DNA of 64,000 bases from Mesostigma viride (lineage: Eukaryota > Streptophyta > Mesostigmatophyceae > Mesostigmatales > Mesostigmataceae). A program made the position numbers and the translations under genes. The notes under the pieces were generated by a model that saw only the letters and a program-made list of their open reading frames with translations, ran no database searches and had not been told where the DNA came from. The stretch covers positions 5,011,091-5,075,090 of the forward strand of contig RPFO01000156.1 in assembly GCA_009746045.1 (NCBI GenBank), read 5' to 3'. This document shows, piece by piece, positions 24,201 through 35,070 of this stretch; positions within the stretch are counted from its first letter, which is position 1; each line of letters starts with the position of its first letter.

Positions 24201-24584
24201 TCTAGATAGTGGGCAACATGAGCATGCTAATTAGTTAATAACCGGCATAGTATCGTAGTACATGTATAGTGGGCATGCATAAGGGGGTCTCTAGATAGCG
24301 GGCAACATAGAAACATGGCATGCCTGGTTAACTTCTCTCCGCGCGACCAGCCATCTGTCAGAGTCGTTGTGCGGACTCCGCTGCACAGACAGCTATTGAT
24401 AGCGCCGCCGATTCAGAGTACGCAACTGCAGCTTTCAATGCATGCCTGGCATGTGGGGCGTGCTTTCAAGCAAAGCGCGGCTCTGCCTTCCAGCCCTTAA
24501 ACCTTCCAGCCCTTCGACCCTTTCAGCCCTTCAGCCCTGGCCACCTGGCATACCACCGCTTCTTGTCCTGCACACACGTCTAGG

Positions 24585-24637
<53 letters not shown>

Positions 24638-27600
24638 CGACGTGCTAATGCTTGCCAAGGTGCCCACCACACACTTCTTCTTATCCTGCAAGCTGAAGTG
24701 GGCCGGGATGCGCAGCCGCGCGGAATAGAGCAGCGTCTCAAAGACGGTCAGCATCGGGAAGAGCGCGTCGTCTGGTGCCGACAAGTAGACATGCCAACGT
24801 GGTGACATGGCCAGGGTGGGGCACAGGGATGGTGCGAGCAAGGTGGTAGCAGCGATCAGCATGGGAGGTAGCCACAAGATGACTCATGACAGCCTCCCCC
24901 CCCCCCCCATGCCACGCCACGCCCGCATCCCCCCCCCACACACACCTTGCCGACGACGGTCAATCGCAACCACATCACCCAACGGTATACCTCAAGGTCG
25001 TCCGACTCATCGATAAGGGTCAATGCGGACGTCCGACACATCACCCTCATGAACACATACACCACATCGAACACGCCGATTAAATCGTTGCTGGACCAGA
25101 CCGCAGAGGGACCGGGGGCAGGCGCGGCATGAGAGAAGAATAGAGGGACGCAAAGGTGCCCCACCCACCGTTGCACACTCCGCATGACATATCCCGCATG
25201 GCACATCGGAAACTCTGCATGACATATCACGGCACATGCATGTTCCGGGGAGTTTTCAGCACTCATCCGCACTCGCTGCCTGTCCTGTGTAGGGTGGGTG
25301 CCACGGCGTGGTCAGAACTAGTCCAGACTAAAATTAGTTCTGAACACACCATGGCACCCACCCTGCGTGACGTATCCCACCCACCCACCCGTGCCTGCCA
25401 TACCCCACCCACCCACCCTGCATGACGTATCCTGACAGGCGCCGGAACCTCGCATCGACCGGCAGCCCGTTGAGCAGGATGGAGCCCGTGATGCTCGTGT
25501 ACTGCACACGCCCCGCCAGCACATCCAGCAGCGTCGACTGCAAGGTGCGTAGAGAACCGCAGCAGGCACACGTGCCCAGATCGCGTATCTTGAGTCATGG
25601 GAATCTAGAGAGGAAAACAGAGAAGAACCCACATCGTGCAAGGTCGGAAAGGGTGGAACCTAATTGTGGCATGGATGGTTCTGGCCCCCGGAGAAGTACA
25701 ACAGCCTTTGAATGGAGGTGGGAAATGACAAGCCGGGAGGCAGGGGGGGGGGGGGGGGGGGGAGGGGAAGGAGAGGGGGATTGGATGTAAGGGAGGTGGT
25801 GTGGTGTGATGATCTGCGTTGCTTGACAAATTTAGAACATCGCCACTAGTGGGAACAGCCTCGGCTTCATCTAAAGGGATATCTCTGATAGAGAGATGTT
25901 GTAAACATATCAGAGAGAACATCGCAATATAACGGACTAATAATGGGAACCGCGTCCGCATTATCAGGGAGACAAGCAGTGCAGGCCTGACATGTATATA
26001 AACTCCTCAGGCCTTCCCACAGACTAGGCGCCACCTCCCAACCCGCCCCTCAACCCCATCTCCATCACCACCACCACACCTCTCCCCCCTTCCCCATATT
26101 CCATTCCCCTGTCCACCCCATCGCCCCCACCTACCCCCTCCCAACCCCCTCCCCACACTTGTGCCAACACACCAACAGGCCCATCCCATACATGCCCCAT
26201 ATTTCGCCCCTTTCTCACAACTTTACTCTGCTGACCCACCTCCCACCCAGTACAGCAGCGCTTCCCGGGCAGCCCCCAACCCGCCCCGGTCTGCTTTGCA
26301 CCTCACACATTGCCCCACACATATACAATTATTAATAATAATAGGATAACTGTACAAAAGTTACACTTGACTGCGTCATGTGGCAACCAAGAAAGGAACC
26401 TTACACACATACACAACGAGGTGAGGGGGTGGGTGGGTTGGGGGGGGGGGGCGCCCTAGATCCTCCCCCTGCCTCAGATGGGCAGGCCACAGAGGACTCC
26501 CTCTGCATCATGGTGCAGGCCCAACTGCGGGTGCAATGCAAGAAGAAGTAGCAAAAGCATAGCGGGTGCAGTGAAACTGCCCCATCGTGCAAGGGCCACA
26601 GAAAGGCTTTAACTCATTGAGAGGTGCCGGTTCGGGAAAATATAAAGGCCTCTGCTGAAGCCTGAGGTATTTCAGGGGCACACCCAGGGTTCACCCACAA
26701 TACGACCCATGCCAACCTTATCCCTTGTCCGCACCCTTATCCCTTGTCGGTACCCTGAGCCTTTTCCACACCCACAGCCCACTGGTAATCAACAAGGAAC
26801 CAGGGACCAGGAGGGTGCTAACTATTGAGTGCGAGATAAGCTCTCTGCTTACCCACGATGTATTGGGTAAGACAACCTAGCTAACGATGCACACCAGGAG
26901 GTATGACCAGCGGCACTTGAGATGCAAAGCTGGACTGTCCAGACCAGCGTGGGGCGTGAAGGGGTCATCGAGTTGATGTAACGAAAACACCTAAAAGGCC
27001 CCAAAGGGTGACGTAGAACGTAACATAGAAGTAAAAGTTAACGTGCGCAACTTGCAGACGTAACGTATCGTAATTGCGTAAAAACGCACAAAAGCTTATG
27101 ATTTTCCAGCTATTTTCCACCATTACTTTGATGACACCTATACAGTGCTGTCAATGTGCCGCACGGCGCCGCGCCGACGTGGCGCCATTAGACCTACAAG
27201 AGCTCACTAGCGCCCCTTCACCTTGCAAGTATCCGCCGACATTTCCCACTGGTTATGTTACGTCCCCTGTACGTGACGCGGAAGGTGATGTAGAAAGGTA
27301 ACGCAAGTGGGCAGCGTACGTAAAGGCCTGAAGTGCCATTTTTTGCCACGTTAAGTGTAACGTAAAACCTGTAATGACGTGGTGCACGTAACGTGAACCG
27401 TTGACGCCCAACCCTGGTCAAGAAGTCTTCGCTCACCATGCAAAAATTCCACGACTTGGGCACCGCCCGTGATACGTGGGCTGCCACCCAACACTAGGTT
27501 CAGCTACTTGCTGGCCAACCACAGTGCTAAATCACACCAAGTCGACCACATCACGTTCAGCTACTTGCTGGCCAACCACAGTGCGATATCAATCTGAGTC

Positions 27601-28454
27601 GACAACATTGCTTTATAAGCCTCCACCACGTTGCTTACCTGGCAGAAATGCGACTAGTGCTTTCACATTGGCCAATCGAAGTTGAATATGAACAATGAAT
27701 TACCACTGCCGGCTATTGACTACATCGCACTTGCTAAGTTTGCAGTTTACAGGCAAAAAAGGAATGCAATGTAAAAAAAAAATATAAACCGCTTACCCCG
27801 ACAAGAAAAATCAAAAAGGAAATATACGACAGCGCCTACGTCTCCAAAATATTTTAGGCCGGCTGGACCAACCGCTTAGGTTTAGGACAATGCTGCCAAC
27901 AATCATGGAAGATAACCTCCGGACTACCGCCCTCGAATTCAAACAAATGCTGCCGATATAGACCGCCAAATACAGGCTGCCAGGACAATGCCCACAAATT
28001 CCACTTCAATTATCGGTACGATGCAAACCCGAGCTTTTAAAACACGGCAACCCACCTTGCCAGCGCCCGAAGCACCAATAATGGACAGCACTTCCGACGG
28101 TCGCGCCACGCCGGAGACATCGTTCAACAATATCTTTTCAGTGGCCCCTCCTTTCTTGGACTTCTTCAGGGAAATCTGCGGTAATTGTTCGTGGCGGATA
28201 TCGGTCGGAATTCAGCAGGGTGCTTGGTGGGAACAAGGCAGGCTGACGTACCCGTGGTTGCGAAATGTATGCGGCAGGAAACCCAGCGTGCGGCTTACCT
28301 TGTATGTCACGTTGTGCCATTCGAGCTTGCAACTCTGCTGAAGTCCTTCCTCATTGCAAACGGGGGCAATCTCAAGGTTCCCCCGAGTGCTCTGCTCCCG
28401 TATATTTCTGCTTGATCCCTCCCCGTCGCCAGGTACTACGGGGACCATCGTCAT
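15294..28454 (-). CDS. ABCG-subfamily half-transporter (WBC type)
   Basis: Ten exons: 28454-28299, 28175-28056, 25537-25417, 24771-24675, 23895-23640, 22862-22774, 22345-22162, 19649-19085, 16097-15982 and 15530-15294. All joins keep phase and give 646 residues, the usual half-transporter length. The ATP-binding domain comes first: Walker A GASGAGKST (86-94), Q-loop Gln132, signature VSGGERRR (192-199), Walker [14 protein letters not shown] (212-224) and His249. The membrane domain follows from about residue 360, with exon 8 holding most of its helices and exon 9 [13 protein letters not shown]. Such proteins dimerise and export lipids or other hydrophobic compounds; the substrate is unknown. 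The last 35 residues after LGVLLAY lack the expected hydrophobic helix, so the C-terminus may be mis-spliced or altered. An in-frame stop precedes the chosen ATG. Introns 7 and 8 are unusually large. Confidence 0.88.
16071..16216. repeat. Exon 9 acceptor edge and its intronic copy
   Basis: 16071-16103 spans the 5' edge of ABCG exon 9 with its splice acceptor. 16184-16216 in intron 8 repeats it (GATGTTGTCCT, then GAGATGAAGAAGCCTGA) with about two changes. A run of about 20 G lies at 16102-16122; on the coding strand it is a C tract directly upstream of the acceptor. Confidence 0.8.
16345..16438. other. Strong hairpin followed by a perfect palindrome, in ABCG intron 8
   Basis: 16345-16359 (CCTGCCCACTTTCAA) pairs perfectly with 16368-16382 around an 8-base loop. 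CTAG-T follows seven bases later. 16413-16438 is a 26-bp perfect palindrome centred on TTTTTTGGCGCCAAAAAA, which contains back-to-back E2F-like TTTGGCGC half-sites. The hairpin plus CTAG resembles a Helitron 3' end, but no 5' end was found. Confidence 0.6.
16439..18690. other. ABCG intron 8 interior, no gene recognised
   Basis: This is mostly AT-rich sequence. Modest plus-strand open frames near 16408-16662 and 16830-17078 have no recognisable domain. 17500-18500 has long T/A-rich stretches and no repeat array. Confidence 0.35.
18700..19010. repeat. Degenerate copies of the exon 8 donor edge
   Basis: The exon 8 end with its donor (19079-19105: CACGTACCGCAGAAGAGGAA) recurs at 18982-19006 almost unchanged. 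It recurs again at 18878-18905 (CACGTACTCTAGAAGACGAG) and 18707-18730 (GCACCGCAGAAGAGGAGCAC). The sequences that follow the two nearer copies (GGTGTGGTGGGGTGATAGGG and GGTATGGTAGGGTGTTAGGG) are also alike, so units of about 100 bp were duplicated. Confidence 0.75.
19975..21894. repeat. 32-bp satellite, exactly 60 copies, in ABCG intron 7
   Basis: The unit starts GTGCATCTGCCCCACGGTGC and ends CGCCGCGGCAT. 1920 bp equals 60 x 32, and only two variants were noticed (20181 and 21477). The core CTGCCC-A-CG-TGCTCG-CG aligns with the 3' edge of exon 7 (22168-22194), with about five differences over 25 bases. Open frames through the array are artefacts of a stop-free unit. Confidence 0.97.
21930..22103. 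repeat. Two degenerate copies of the exon 7 3' edge in intron 7
   Basis: 21938-22030 aligns with 22151-22250, the end of exon 7 with its donor; for example CTCCTGGGCCTGGACGTG aligns with CTCCTTGGCCTTGACGTG. 22064-22100 (CCTCACCGCCTCCACCTGCA) aligns with 22156-22190. A third trace, CCTCCTCCACCTGCCAC, lies at 19846-19862 on the far side of the satellite. Confidence 0.65.
22380..22485. repeat. Tandem duplication in ABCG intron 6
   Basis: A unit of about 45 bp (GGATACCGCCCATAGGGATG ... TATGCTGTCAGT) occurs twice, followed by shorter GCTGTCAGTTATGATA repeats. Confidence 0.7.
22917..22964. repeat. Copy of the exon 6 acceptor edge in intron 5
   Basis: CAGATGACCTAGTTCAGCAG and GCGCGATGATGCGCACGCTC repeat the exon 6 start and its acceptor at 22822-22868 with about five changes. 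The copy lies some 95 bp upstream of the exon on the coding strand. Confidence 0.75.
23010..23450. repeat. Minisatellite of about 21 bp in ABCG intron 5
   Basis: About 20 degenerate units resemble AGGAATGAATAAGAACATGT. Units vary in length between about 18 and 24 bp. The long minus-strand open frame with IPNMF-like repeats is an artefact. Confidence 0.8.
23963..24195. repeat. Copies of the exon 5 acceptor edge in intron 4
   Basis: 23963-24011 repeats 23860-23903 (GGTCAGGCCCAGCTGCTCCA then GCAGCTGCT and CACCTGCCTG), including the acceptor. A shorter trace (CCAGCAGCTGCTTCA) lies at 24176-24190. Only the downstream copy continues into coding sequence. Confidence 0.75.
24586..24633. repeat. (CA)n microsatellite in ABCG intron 4
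   Basis: A perfect CA run of about 48 bases lies some 40 bp beyond the exon 4 donor. Confidence 0.95.
25356..25378. repeat. Copy of the exon 3 donor edge in intron 3
   Basis: CACCCACCCTGCGTGACGTA repeats the exon 3 end at 25410-25430 (ACCCACCCTGCATGACGTAT) with one change. It lies about 55 bp into the intron. Confidence 0.6.
25740..27990. other. ABCG intron 2 interior
   Basis: Holds a G-rich homopolymer at about 25743-25770 and a purine/pyrimidine-rich block at 26030-26160. It also holds a cluster of GTAACGT/ACGTAACG motifs (26970-27400) and a 57-bp tandem duplication at 27500-27612 (CAGCTACTTGCTGGCCAACC in each unit). No other gene is recognised. Confidence 0.5.
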
Positions 28455-28499
28455 GGCAGGTCGAGGCGAACCCTACCCGAGGTCCGCGACCTAAAATGT

Positions 28500-29485
28500 T
28501 ACGTTGGTGTGCTTAAATGTTATTAGCACATGCACCAACTCTCCACTACGCAATCTCGAGAAACCAGCGAGCTGGTCGCTGGAATGTCCACGGGACACAA
28601 AATCTCTCGCACAGGCGCGCGAGCGCGGCAAGCACAAGCTTCAACGGGAGAGCGTCCCCGTGGCCCGTGCCATGCTCTTCGCGGCATCCAGTTGCACGCC
28701 ACGTTGGCTAAGGCTGGCAGTAGCCGTTTCCCAGATCCCAGTTGTCCACAGGCGACGATTGATCTACGGCCGTCGAATCTTGCAAGTGTCGGGGCTGGCC
28801 GGCCGGCCTGCGCCACTGAAAATGGCGGGAAATTGCGAATTCGTACCGAGCAGCCAAGCTATATTCGACGTTGCAACTGCAACTGACAGAATTGAAGTAC
28901 TTACATCTCCCTGTAGCTGTTTAGATTCAATAATTCTCGTTCTCCTAGTTTTCTGACCGGCGTGGGATCCATGTGAACTGAAATGAACGTACTCTGAACA
29001 GCTCTGAACAGGATCTTTTGTGTTGACATGGCGGCATCTCGCAGCCACTCGGCGTCGCGCCACCGTCTCGGTCGAAAAAACGATGGAGCCGTTGAATACG
29101 AACGACAGCCCTGCTGCCGCAAACGGATGCATGAGGGGCAGACGAACATTATACACGTCGTAAAAAGGCGTGAAAACTGAGATGCGAAAGCCGCGCGCTA
29201 CCATAAACGAGGTTGCGACATGGGAATATTATATCACGGGGACAAAAACTTGACGTGACGTACACATTCAAATCGCCCGTAATTGCAAAATCTGCAACTG
29301 CCGAGACTCTTTATTGTGTCGATTTGCAATTTCGAATTGTGAGGCGCATCACACGCAGATGTAAGCCCTTAGTCCAGGGCGCTGTAAAAGAGGGCACACC
29401 CGTATATTCCTTGAAATTGTTGCATGTCATTGCGCCAAGCTGCCCTTCAAATAAAATGATGGTTACTTAGTGTGCACACCCTTCC
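28500..29485. other. Divergent intergenic region between ABCG and the repeat-protein gene
   Basis: About 1.03 kb separate the ABCG start (28454, minus) from the proposed first exon of the repeat-protein gene (29486, plus). It probably holds both promoters. No clear TATA box or other element can be supported. Confidence 0.4.
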
Positions 29486-32400
29486 ATGTCTTTTGATGAG
29501 TCGCGATATTCACCTCCACCAACTGCCCGCAGGCCGAGCGCACGCCCGCCTCCCAGGGCCAGAAGGGGAGATGCGGTCAGCCGCTCGCACGAAACCCACA
29601 CGCCGCTCCTTCCGCTGGAGCCTAACGTCGGGCTGATGGCACTATCGCGCAGTACGGAGGAAAAACGGTGCGTCGCGTCGGGATGCTCGCTGCCCTCGTA
29701 GACTGCGGTGATCCTCCCACCAATCCGATAAAATAATCTACGCCTGTTGGTTACCTGCCGACTCCCGCTGTAGCAGCTAGGCACGGAGCCTAGTAGTAGG
29801 TTATGTTAGTACTGTTACTTACCTGGCACTACGTTGTAGTAATAGATGGGCACCTTCTGGTAGGCGTCCGCAACCCACAGCCGTACATGCCGTAGCCTAG
29901 TACCCTAGTATACAGTTACGTAGAAGGCCCTCGGCCATATCTTAGTATCTCTGTCGGTCATGCCCGGCGTGGGAATCAACTGAACTGAACTGCACATCCC
30001 ATAGCACATGCCCCGTCGCTCCCAAGCTACAGCTGTACCTTTTATCCCCGCCCACCTGCACCATACCCCCCTGTTGTGCCTGCCTGGCACATGCACCGCA
30101 TCCCAGATCGGTGTGAAGGGTGCAAGTACTTAATTGCGACGATCTAGGCTGCGTTTTTGCGCCTTCAGACGAATTTGCCGGATGTTAACTGGTGCGCATG
30201 GAGCAGCCAGCTGGCAGGTCACCGTGACCTTTACGCCTTCTTCACGCGCTGTATAACATGTGGAAGTAGAAGGGCGGGAGGCTGACCTTCTGGGCATATA
30301 CTCTGGGATCCTATTTGGCATGGGTATTGCGTTGGCCTAAATTGCCCATACTATTGGATCACTATTTGAATCACCATTTGCAGGTACTTCACCCCCCCCA
30401 CGCAAGACCACGCCATCGCCAGCAAGCAGGCGCCTAGCGATGCGCCCCAGGGGTCCCCAGCACCCCATCGGCTGTCCAGGGCCTGCACAGACAGCACCCC
30501 CACTCCCACCTCAGCCGAGGCCCCCGAGGACTCCCCCAATTCGGATGGTGACACCGCTACTAATGCTGTCACTGCCGCTGGGAAGGAATCCAGCGCATGT
30601 GCCCCTAGCGGTGATGGGCTCTGGTTGCAGGATGCAGATATCCCCCAGTTGGGCATAGAGGCCGCCTCTACTCCCAGCCTGCTCCAGGCTTCTGGCGACT
30701 GTACCACCCTCCGCCCGCTCCCAGCTCCTTCTGGCGACCCCCCTTCTCTCATGGATGTGGCCCTGCCTTCAGCCACGGGGGGCATGCGCGAGATGGCGGC
30801 GGAGCTGGACGCGGACGCTGACATCTGCATGATGTCAGAGGACCCCGACAATGTCAGCGTGCTGGCGGTGGCGCCGTCAGCCGCACCGGTCGTGGGTATG
30901 CTGGGTGAAGATGTGGCCTCGCCTGCCGTTGCCGTTGCGGAAGATGGCCTTATCGAAGGCGGGGTGGGTGCCCGTGCGGGGGATGACGCAGTACAGGATG
31001 CGGGCGCACCGTGGGAGGGGGGGGGAGGTGCTGACCTCGTGCGCACGGGGATGGGGCCGCGTGCATGGGAGGCGGGGGCACCGGGGGAAAAGCTGGCATC
31101 CGCCACGCACGGGAGCCTCCCAGTGTCCCTGCCTGCAGGGGAGGAAGGCACCCTGGGGGAGCGACCGCTGCGGATGCCAACGCCAGAAGCGGCGCTCAAC
31201 GGTCTGCGGGCCGGTCGGTGCGACATGGTCATGGATGACGGTGATGACGTCATTATTGACCGCGATGAGGTCAGTGGGTGCGCCGAGGGCGGTGACTGGA
31301 TGTGTGGCGGCGGCGGTGGCGTATGCGGGGCCGCTCAACCTCTGCCTTTGGATGATGAAGAGGGAGGCCCAAATGGGGGGCAGGCTGATGGTGGTGATGA
31401 CATCATGCCGGTGGCGTGCGTCAGCGACCAGGTCCCCCTGGGTGGTGTGGTTGGTAGGGAGGGGTTCCGAAATAGTGGGGATGTTTTTGATGGCGATGAT
31501 GAAGACATGGTCCAGCTGGGTGATGAGGACGAGAGTGCCGCCCCCCCCATGACCTTGGTGATGGGCCCTGCGTCACCCATGTCATTCGAGAGCCGATGCG
31601 TTGCCCAGCCAGGGGAATTGTCGGATGCCTGCGCGCACAGCGTCATGCTGGCGCCCGCGCGGGTGCCGGTGGACGCGCCAGCATCGGCAACCTCGTGCCT
31701 CACCACGGCCGCCCTCAGGGTCCCTGCCCAGGAGGCTGATGATGGGATGGAGGTGGAGGGGAGGGGCCACGAGGGGGCGGGGCCACAGGGAGGGGAGCGG
31801 GGGCCTGACGGGCGAGAGGCGGGGGGGGCCACCAGTGGGCCGAGTGGTGGGTCGGGCGAGGGTGGTCAGCCCAAGGCCAGGCCGTTGAGCTACATGGAGC
31901 GCAAGATCCAGCAGCAGCTGGTGAGGGCTTATTAGACAGTTTGATGATGTCATCATGAGGCAGGTTTCAGGAGCTATGAAAACTGTTAGATCCAGCCGCA
32001 GATGGTGAGGGTGCATGTTGGCGTCCGTATACAGGGGACATTGAGTAACTCTAGGGCTAGGGCGATGTGAAACTTCTATTCTAGGGTAATGTATAACTTC
32101 CGTTCTAGGGTGATGCTTAACTTCTTTTCTAGGGTGATGTAAAACTTCTATCCTAGGGTGATGTAAAGCTTCTTTTCTAGGGTGATGTAAAGCTTCTTTT
32201 CTAGGGTGATGTAAAGCTTGTATTCTAGAATGATGTAAAATTTACCAGCAGTTGTTGCGGGTTGTTACAAAGCGCACGCTTGTTTTCATGCCGCAGGAGC
32301 AGGTGAGCGTGAATGGCATGCCTAGCAGAGTCATTTTGTTGCTTGCGGCTTCCACTCACTGCCCCCTTGCCCATATGCCGGCATCACACCCCTCCATGCC

Positions 32401-35070
32401 TCTCCACTCACCCCATCCCAGGTTGCTGCTGTCTTTCTCCTTACTACCTCCTCTACTAAACGTTTACTACCTCTTCTACTAACCCTTTACTACCTCCCTG
32501 TCGACCTCCTCTACTCCCCCCTTCCTACCTCTTGACCACCTCCTCTAGCACCCCCTTACTACCTCCTGTCGACTAGCACCCCCTCGCTAACTCCTGTCGT
32601 CCTCCTGTCGACCTCTTGTCTACCTCCTCTACCACCTCCTATCTACCCCCTTACTACCTCCTGTCGACTAGCACCCCCTCACTACCTCCTCTCCACCTCT
32701 TGTCTACCTCCTCTACTACCTCCTGTCGACCCCCTTACTACCTCCTGTCGTCCTCCTTGCGGCTCTTGTATCCGCCCTGACCACCTCCTGCCCACCACGT
32801 TGTCCCGGCCCCCTTGCTTGCTGCTGCCCATTCCCTTGCAGGAGTCGAGAGAGGATTTCCAGGCGCCTCTGGGAACCGTGCTGGGCTCGGGCACCCTGCG
32901 CGAGTCGAACCTCGAGAGGGAGAAACGGCTCGCCCGGGAATCCGCCAACCAAGGCAACGCTCACCCTGACAGCCATGGGGCCGTGGTGCTGGGTGGTGCC
33001 GGTGAGCCCCCCTGCCCTGGTGGCGGCCTGGGAGACATCCTCGTAAAAAAGTCCAAGCTGGAGCTAGTGGAGGCGGCGGTGACGGCTGCCGGCACTAGCT
33101 GCGGCGGGGGCAGCAGCGGTGGGGAGGAGCCGCAGGGCCGAGACCACCCGCAGGCACACAGGTCGAATACTGGCCTGGAAAACATGGTGCTGAGGAAGTC
33201 GCGGCTGGAATTGGAAAAGGAGGCGTTCAAGGCGTCAGGGGCGAGTGACGTGAGGACCTCGACCGAGGCCCGGCCAAACCCAGCGTCCGCGACGCCGGCA
33301 CAGTGGGCAGATGGCGGCCTGGGAAGCATGGTGTTGAGGAAATCAAAGCTGGAGTTGGAGAAGGAAGCCTTCAAGGCGGCCGAGGAAAGCGGCCAAATGC
33401 GCTCGTCACTGCCCCGGCCACAGGCAGCTTCAAGCGAGATGGCCGGTGCCGGTCTTGGGGGCGTGGTAATCAAGAAGTCCAAGCTGGAGCTGGAGAAAGA
33501 GGCTCTTCGAGCCGCAGAGGCAAGCGGCCAGACCACCCGTGGGCCCGCGCTGCCGAGGTCGGCATCTAGTACGCCAGCAGCTGAGGTGGCAGACGGCGGC
33601 CTGGGCAGCATGGTCGTGAAGAAATCAAAGCTGGAGCTGGAGAAAGAGGCCGCAAAAGCCACGGAGGCGGGCGGCGAGAGAGCTCTCCCTGGCGCGCGAC
33701 CCAAGTCAGCAGTATCATCAGTACTCGTGGCCACGGGGGGCGGGCTAGGGGACATGGTGGTCAAGAAATCAAAGCTGCAGCTGGAGCAAGAAGCGCTCAA
33801 GGCCGCGGAGGCGGGCAGCGAGAGAGCTTCCCCTGGCCCGCAACCCAAGTCGGCGACACCATCAGCGGCGGCGGCCACGGGGGGTGGCCTGGGCGACATG
33901 GTAGTGAAGAAGTCGAAGCTGCAGCTGGAGCAAGAGGCCGCGAGGGCAGCCACCGCGGAGACTGGTGGCTTAGGGGACAATGCAACAGGGGTGGCTTCTC
34001 GGGGCCGCCCGCCCACCCCTGGCAAGTATGCCCCAGCACCAGCGTCTGAGGCAGGCGGCCTTGGCGACCTGGTCGTGAAGAAGTCAAGGCTCGAGCTCGA
34101 GAAGGAGGCACTCCGGGCGGCCGAGGCGGCAGGGGAGGCGGTGATTCGCCGGGGGAGGGCAACCGCTCGGCCGCAGTCGGCGCCTGCAGTGGGAGCCAGT
34201 GAGGGCGGCCTAGAGAGCATGGTGGTGAGGAAATCGCGGCTGGAACTGGAAAAGGAGGCAGCGAGGGCGGCGGGGGAAAGTTGCCAAGTTCGTTCGTTGT
34301 TGCCCCGGCCAAAGACAGCTTTAGTGGAGGTGGCAGACGGCGGCCTGGGCAGCATGGTGATCAAGAAATCAAGGCTGGAGATGGAGAAGGAAGCGGCAAG
34401 GGCCGCCGCTGAGGCCGAGAGGAATGCAGGCAATAACAACAACAAGAGTAACAACAACGGTGGGGCAGCCGAGAAGCGCCCACACGCTGCCACGTGTCCC
34501 GGACGCCAGGATGACAGCGGCGGCGGCCTGGGGGACATGGTGGTCAAGAAGTCTCGCCTGGAGCTGGAGAAGGAAGCCAGCAAGGCAGTGGCCGCTGGTG
34601 CCGACGCAACAGGTGGCATTGCGGGGAAGGGCCGGCGGGCGTCCGGGTCATCGGCCGGGACGTGGGGCGGGCTAGGGGACGTGGTGATTAAGAAGTCCAA
34701 GCTGGAGATGGAGAAGGAGGCGTTACGAGCTGCAGAGGCGGCCGCTGGGGGGGCCACCAATCCTGAGCGTGGCGGAGGGGCGAGCCGGAAGCAAAGCTCG
34801 TCCGGCAGCCAGCATACTGTGGTTGCCGAGGTTGGCCTGGATGCGCTGCTCGTGAGGCACAAGTCCAAGTTGGAGATGGAGAAGGAGGCGCTGAGGGCGG
34901 CTGAGGGGCAGGCCGGGGACGGGGGTGTGGCGGGGCCAGCGCTGTCGGTCGCTGTGCGCAAGCCCAGGGTGGCCGAGGTCATCTCCAGCGTCTGGGGGGG
35001 GGACGGCCTAGAGGCGGTCATGCCCGTGCGGGTGCCGACCAGGGGCAGCGAGCAGCCCGGTGTCAAGTGA
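29486..35070 (+). CDS. Unrecognised large protein with 13 KKSKLELEKEA-type repeats
   Basis: Proposed exons: 29486-29667, 30384-31920 and 32842-35070, giving 1315 residues. The first join is phase 2 (AAACG|GTGCGT to TTGCAG|G) and the second phase 0 (CAGCTG|GTGAGG to TTGCAG|GAG). Exons 2 and 3 are well supported; exon 1 rests on phase agreement and an ATG, so it is weaker. Exon 2 is acidic, disordered and Gly/Asp-rich, ending in LSYMERKIQQQL. Exon 3 carries 13 copies of a core of about 25 residues, GGLGDMVVKKSKLELEKEAL-like, at roughly 48-residue spacing with variable Ala/Gly/Pro linkers. Each core is a Gly-Leu turn followed by a basic-then-acidic amphipathic helix. The family was not recognised. 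The regular array suggests a multivalent binding or scaffold protein, which is inference. Confidence 0.68.
31986..32012. repeat. Copy of the exon 2 donor edge of the repeat-protein gene
   Basis: TAGATCCAGCCGCAGATGGT with GAGGGTG following repeats the exon/intron junction at 31903-31929 (AAGATCCAGCAGCAGCTGGT, then GAGGGCT). It lies about 60 bp into the intron. Confidence 0.65.
32055..32245. repeat. 24-bp minisatellite in an intron of the repeat-protein gene
   Basis: About eight units resemble GTAAAGCTTCTTTTCTAGGG plus TGAT. The central units are nearly identical and the outer ones diverge. Confidence 0.85.
32440..32765. repeat. CT-rich minisatellite (ACTACCTCCTGTCGAC units)
   Basis: Irregular repeats of CTACTACCTCCTGTCGAC, CCACCTCCT and similar motifs fill the end of the intron, shortly before the exon 3 acceptor at 32841. 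Confidence 0.7.
33019..34905 (+). repeat. Coding tandem repeat: 13 amphipathic helix units
   Basis: The cores begin near 33019, 33166, 33307, 33445, 33592, 33733, 33877, 34054, 34201, 34336, 34519, 34663 and 34825. The invariant part is G-L-(G/E)-x-(M/V/L)-(V/L/I)-(V/I/L)-(K/R)-K-S-(K/R)-L-(E/Q)-(L/M)-E. A partial unit (GGLGDNATG) lies near 33967. Cores are conserved and linkers are not, which implies selection on the core. Confidence 0.85.

Noticed and set aside
30351-31832. Minus-strand open frames opposite exon 2 of the repeat-protein gene
   Set aside because: Ser/Pro-rich shadow frames of GC-rich coding sequence; no domain.
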